A stretch of 64,000 nt of DNA from Perilla frutescens (taxonomy: Eukaryota; Streptophyta; Magnoliopsida; Lamiales; Lamiaceae). Position numbers and translations under genes: made by a program. This document shows, one piece after another, positions 61,670 through 64,000 of the stretch. Below the pieces are notes generated by a model. It was not told the origin of the DNA, made no database searches, and saw nothing but the letters and a program-made list of their open reading frames with translations. Each line of letters opens with the position of its first letter. Position 1 is the first letter of the stretch. The stretch lies in assembly GCA_026008535.1 (NCBI GenBank), contig BRKX01000002.1, positions 30,991,501 to 31,055,500 on the forward strand. The letters are read 5' to 3'.

Positions 61670-61995
61670 ATAAATTGAGTTCTGTTAATTTCATTTTTTA
61701 TTTGGGGATTTTGTGTAGAACAATAAATTAATTTTATAGGAAATTATGTAATTACATAAAATTAATAGAATTAATTTATATCTAGAGGCAACGGTTGGAC
61801 TTCCCGAGGAATTTACTATCGATCCGCTGCCTTAGTGAGTGTCCCAATAGATTGGAAAGGGTGTATCTACAGTGTTCCGTATTTTCAAACAGTGAATTCA
61901 CATATTTTCATTTTTTTAAAAATAATGGAAAAGGTAGGACAGGTGTCGAAAGAGGACATGGGATGCATTTGCATCCCGATGCAGCATATAGAAAA
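61670..61995 (-). repeat. Right long inverted repeat
   Basis: Reverse complement of 50113-50420. It ends about 100 bp before the DPM3 leader. Confidence 0.75.
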
Positions 61996-62049
61996 CCCAA
62001 TTTATTAATTTGGCGAGAATACCCAGAAAAAATAACATGACACCACCTA

Positions 62050-62310
62050 TAATTCTATATAGTGTATCTGAAAACCCTAATTCAAGCTAACCAACACCAC
62101 TGAGGCCGATCTCTCTACTCGGCTCCGCCACCATAGGCCGCCGCCTCCGCCGCGCGTCGAGCGAATCGGGACAATCTTTAAGATTTCATCCCACCTTATT
62201 CCGCCGACATCGGTTTAAAACCAATTTTGCACTCCCCAATACAATTCACTAAAACCTAGAAACTTGCCCATTGGGGGAAGTTAGTTGCTTTAACCCTCGA
62301 TCGCCTTCTG
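62050..62310 (+). promoter_or_regulatory. Promoter and 5' untranslated exon of DPM3
   Basis: A TATA-like CTATATAG at 62057-62064 precedes a GC-rich leader (GGCCGCCGCCTCCGCCGC near 62137) ending in the donor CTG|GTAGGT at 62310/62311. A perfect (CT)17 run (62321-62354) opens the leader intron. Confidence 0.55.
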
Positions 62311-62319
62311 GTAGGTAAT

Positions 62320-62356
<37 letters not shown>

Positions 62357-63494
62357 TGTAAATGGAAAATTTTGGATCTTTCATCATTTTCTGTTATCTT
62401 CTCTCTGTTTGTATGTTAATTTTGGGGAAATTATTTATCCTTTCCACCGCGCATAATTAATATTCTGAAGAATCAATCCTAGTGAATCTCTAAATATGGA
62501 TCGTATTTTTATTTATTAATATTTGATTTTGGGAAAATTTTCATGAATTTTACCGTAGGTGGTGTGAGTTATAAACACATTGATGAAGTATATTTAAATT
62601 TTAGTGATCTATATATTTCCATGTCGCTCTTAATGATTCTGCTGGTTGGAAAATCAATAAACTTTAATGAATTTTTTTATATCATAAAAAATGGAAGAAA
62701 ATACTGCAGGAATTCGGTATGCTAATTTTTTTTGCAGCTCGTGTCTAGTTCCTTCATAGCTGAATCGTGATTTAGGTGAGATGTAAATGTTAGAATATTT
62801 TGATTGGAAGACTCACTAATAGGGTCATACATGGTTGAGGAATGCTTGTTTACAAAGAAGTTGATCTGCCATGTGATGTCCGGGACATTGCGCAAGGGCT
62901 TTGAGTTCCTTCATTCGAATTTGTTCGGATGGGACGTTGATATAATCATATACCTATCCCTTCTGATGGCAGTACAACGATCAATTGAGCTTGCTATTTG
63001 GATCATATTATAAGCTAGCAGATGTCGATACATTTACATATTTCCTCATAGAGTTTTCTGCAGGTTTTCATTAAAAAAAGAACTTGCAATCATTTTAAAT
63101 CTTTTAAGATATAATAGGAACTTGGCACACTACTTTTCCTTTTATTCACCTGTAAGCATATTGACTGTATTTGAATCTTGATTTGGACCAGCTGTAATCA
63201 CTCAACATTGCGATTGGCACACTCCCAAATATACATTTGCTTGCCTTATAATATTTTATTTATTTTTATGATAAAGCTGATCTGCCATATGATGTTTGGG
63301 ACATTGCGCAAGGGCTTTGAGTTCCCTTCCTTCATGTTTGTTAGGATGGGAAAGTGATATAAACATTCTACCTATCCCTTCTGATGGCAGGCAGCACAAT
63401 CAACAATTTAGGCCTGTGTCCTATGTGACTGACCCCCCCCCCCCCCCCAAAAAAAAACACTAAGCGTGTTTTGGTTAATTTTGTAAGGTTATTA
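62311..63494 (+). other. Leader intron of DPM3 with an internal duplication
   Basis: Donor at 62311; acceptor probably TTATTACAG at 63486-63494. Two similar blocks of about 129 bp (62857-62985 and 63274-63402) share TGATCTGCCAT, GACATTGCGCAAGGGC, TTTGAGTTCC and CTATCCCTTCTGATGGCAG. A C run followed by an A run is at 63431-63457. Confidence 0.55.
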
Positions 63495-63545
63495 CAGAAT
63501 ACATAAACCTTGAGATAGAAGTGAAAGAGTCCTTCTGGAGATTCA

Positions 63546-63839
63546 ATGAAGCACATCGTAAAGATTATGGCATTGCTGGTAGCTCTGTCAGCTATCTGGG
63601 TTAGTTTGTTACAAACATCCGTACTTCCAGAGAGCCATACTTGGTTGGTGAGCTTCGTACATTTTATATTTAGTTTTGTACTTGTATATATATGCTTTCC
63701 ACCTCATTTATGATCTTTTTTATGATTTCAGCTGCCTCTCTACTTCATTGTATCACTTGGATGTTACGGTCTCTTAATGGTTGGAGTTGGTCTAATGCAT
63801 TTTCCGACTTGCCCACATGAGGCTATCTTATTACAACAG
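63546..63839 (+). CDS. DPM3: Dolichol-phosphate mannose synthase subunit 3, 5' part (runs off window)
   Basis: Coding exon 1 is 63546-63647 (34 codons, MKHIVKIMALLVALSAIWVS, then LLQTSVLPESHTWL); the intron is 63648-63731; exon 2 is 63732-63839 (36 codons, LPLYFIVSLGCYGLLMVGVG, then LMHFPTCPHEAILLQQ), followed by donor GTATCT. The 70 residues hold both transmembrane helices of this roughly 90-residue protein; the last exon lies beyond 64000. In plants DPM3 sits in the ER membrane and holds the catalytic DPM1 there, giving dolichol-phosphate mannose for N-glycans, GPI anchors and O- or C-mannosylation. The match to Arabidopsis DPMS3 (At1g48140) is close, with no lesions. Confidence 0.92.
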
Positions 63840-64000
63840 GTATCTTCACACTTTAACTCGCCTCTATAATCCACTATATCTGGTTCATGGGCGCTTATGC
63901 TTATCTTTTTTTAACCTTTTTCTCATTTTCATTCAAGGGTGAGTAGTAGGGATCAGAGAATTATGTTTATTGTCGAAACAACTTTTGTGGCTCGCATCTT
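63840..64000 (+). other. Second coding intron of DPM3, incomplete
   Basis: Starts GTATCT; no acceptor or last exon before the window end. Confidence 0.7.

Larger units (their letters stand above)
50113..61995. mobile_element. Probable Pack-MULE with long inverted ends and captured exons
   Basis: Bases 50113-50420 and the reverse complement of 61670-61995 align over about 300 bp, for example GGGATGCA..CATCCC..ATGTCCT at both tips, ACACTGTGGATACACCC/ACACTGTAGATACACCC, and the identical block CCTCGGGAAGTCCAACCGTT. The 11.9-kb interior holds gene-like starts next to both ends, an exon of a sterol dehydrogenase, an exon of a MATE transporter, and long AT-rich filler with a Stowaway MITE. Captured exons from unrelated genes between long TIRs are the mark of Pack-MULEs. 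I could not fix the exact tips or a target duplication, so two separate inverted copies remain possible. Confidence 0.6.

Overview
This is an AT-rich nuclear window from a flowering plant. GT-AG introns, plant receptor-kinase families, plant transposon superfamilies and tRNA-derived SINEs all point that way. One transposon terminus resembles elements I associate with asterid genomes, especially Lamiales; that placement is an inference.

The window is mainly a decaying receptor-kinase cluster invaded by nested transposons. Four copies of a PXC3 (At2g41820)-like LRR receptor pseudokinase are present: copy A (minus, about 0.3-2.8 kb, second exon not in the window), copies B (16.0-18.8 kb) and C (20.6-23.4 kb), both broken by stops or frameshifts, and copy D (42.4-45.3 kb), the only one with an intact two-exon reading frame (948 aa). 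A fifth relic lies near 26.2 kb. Copies A and D are inverted, 40 kb apart, yet share a 1587-bp LRR tract with only about five differences, while the flanks are clearly diverged. This looks like recent ectopic gene conversion. Next to copy C is a broken CrRLK1L-like protein with two degenerate kinase domains and almost no ectodomain (23.9-25.9 kb). A small fragment of the same kinase class lies at 39.7 kb.

Mobile DNA fills most of the rest. At 8.9-14.1 kb is a hAT element with a broken TTF-finger/dimerisation transposase and a nested solo LTR. At 26.6-37.9 kb is an 11.3-kb Mutator-like element (MULE) with about 85-bp inverted ends and a near-perfect 9-bp target duplication. It carries a PPR gene fragment, a FAR1-type transposase relic and an Athila-like LTR retrotransposon that has gag and protease but no reverse transcriptase or integrase. 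At 46.7-48.2 kb is a solo LTR, and at 48.7-49.8 kb a gag-only retroelement relic. At about 50.1-62.0 kb long inverted repeats bound a second probable Pack-MULE holding exon pieces of a sterol 3-beta-hydroxysteroid dehydrogenase and a MATE transporter. Two related SINEs and several MITE-like pieces are also present.

Two stretches (4.0-5.75 kb and 35.2-37.2 kb) are built from dozens of copies of a short AT-rich motif, different in each stretch, with one half largely in the opposite orientation to the other. They have no ready explanation and share the same design.

At the right edge is the one clear housekeeping gene: the 5' part of DPM3, the small membrane subunit of dolichol-phosphate mannose synthase, running off the window. 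The right end of the second MULE lies within about 100 bp of its leader. The genes form no pathway; the layout is one of tandem receptor duplication, pseudogenisation, gene conversion and transposon capture.
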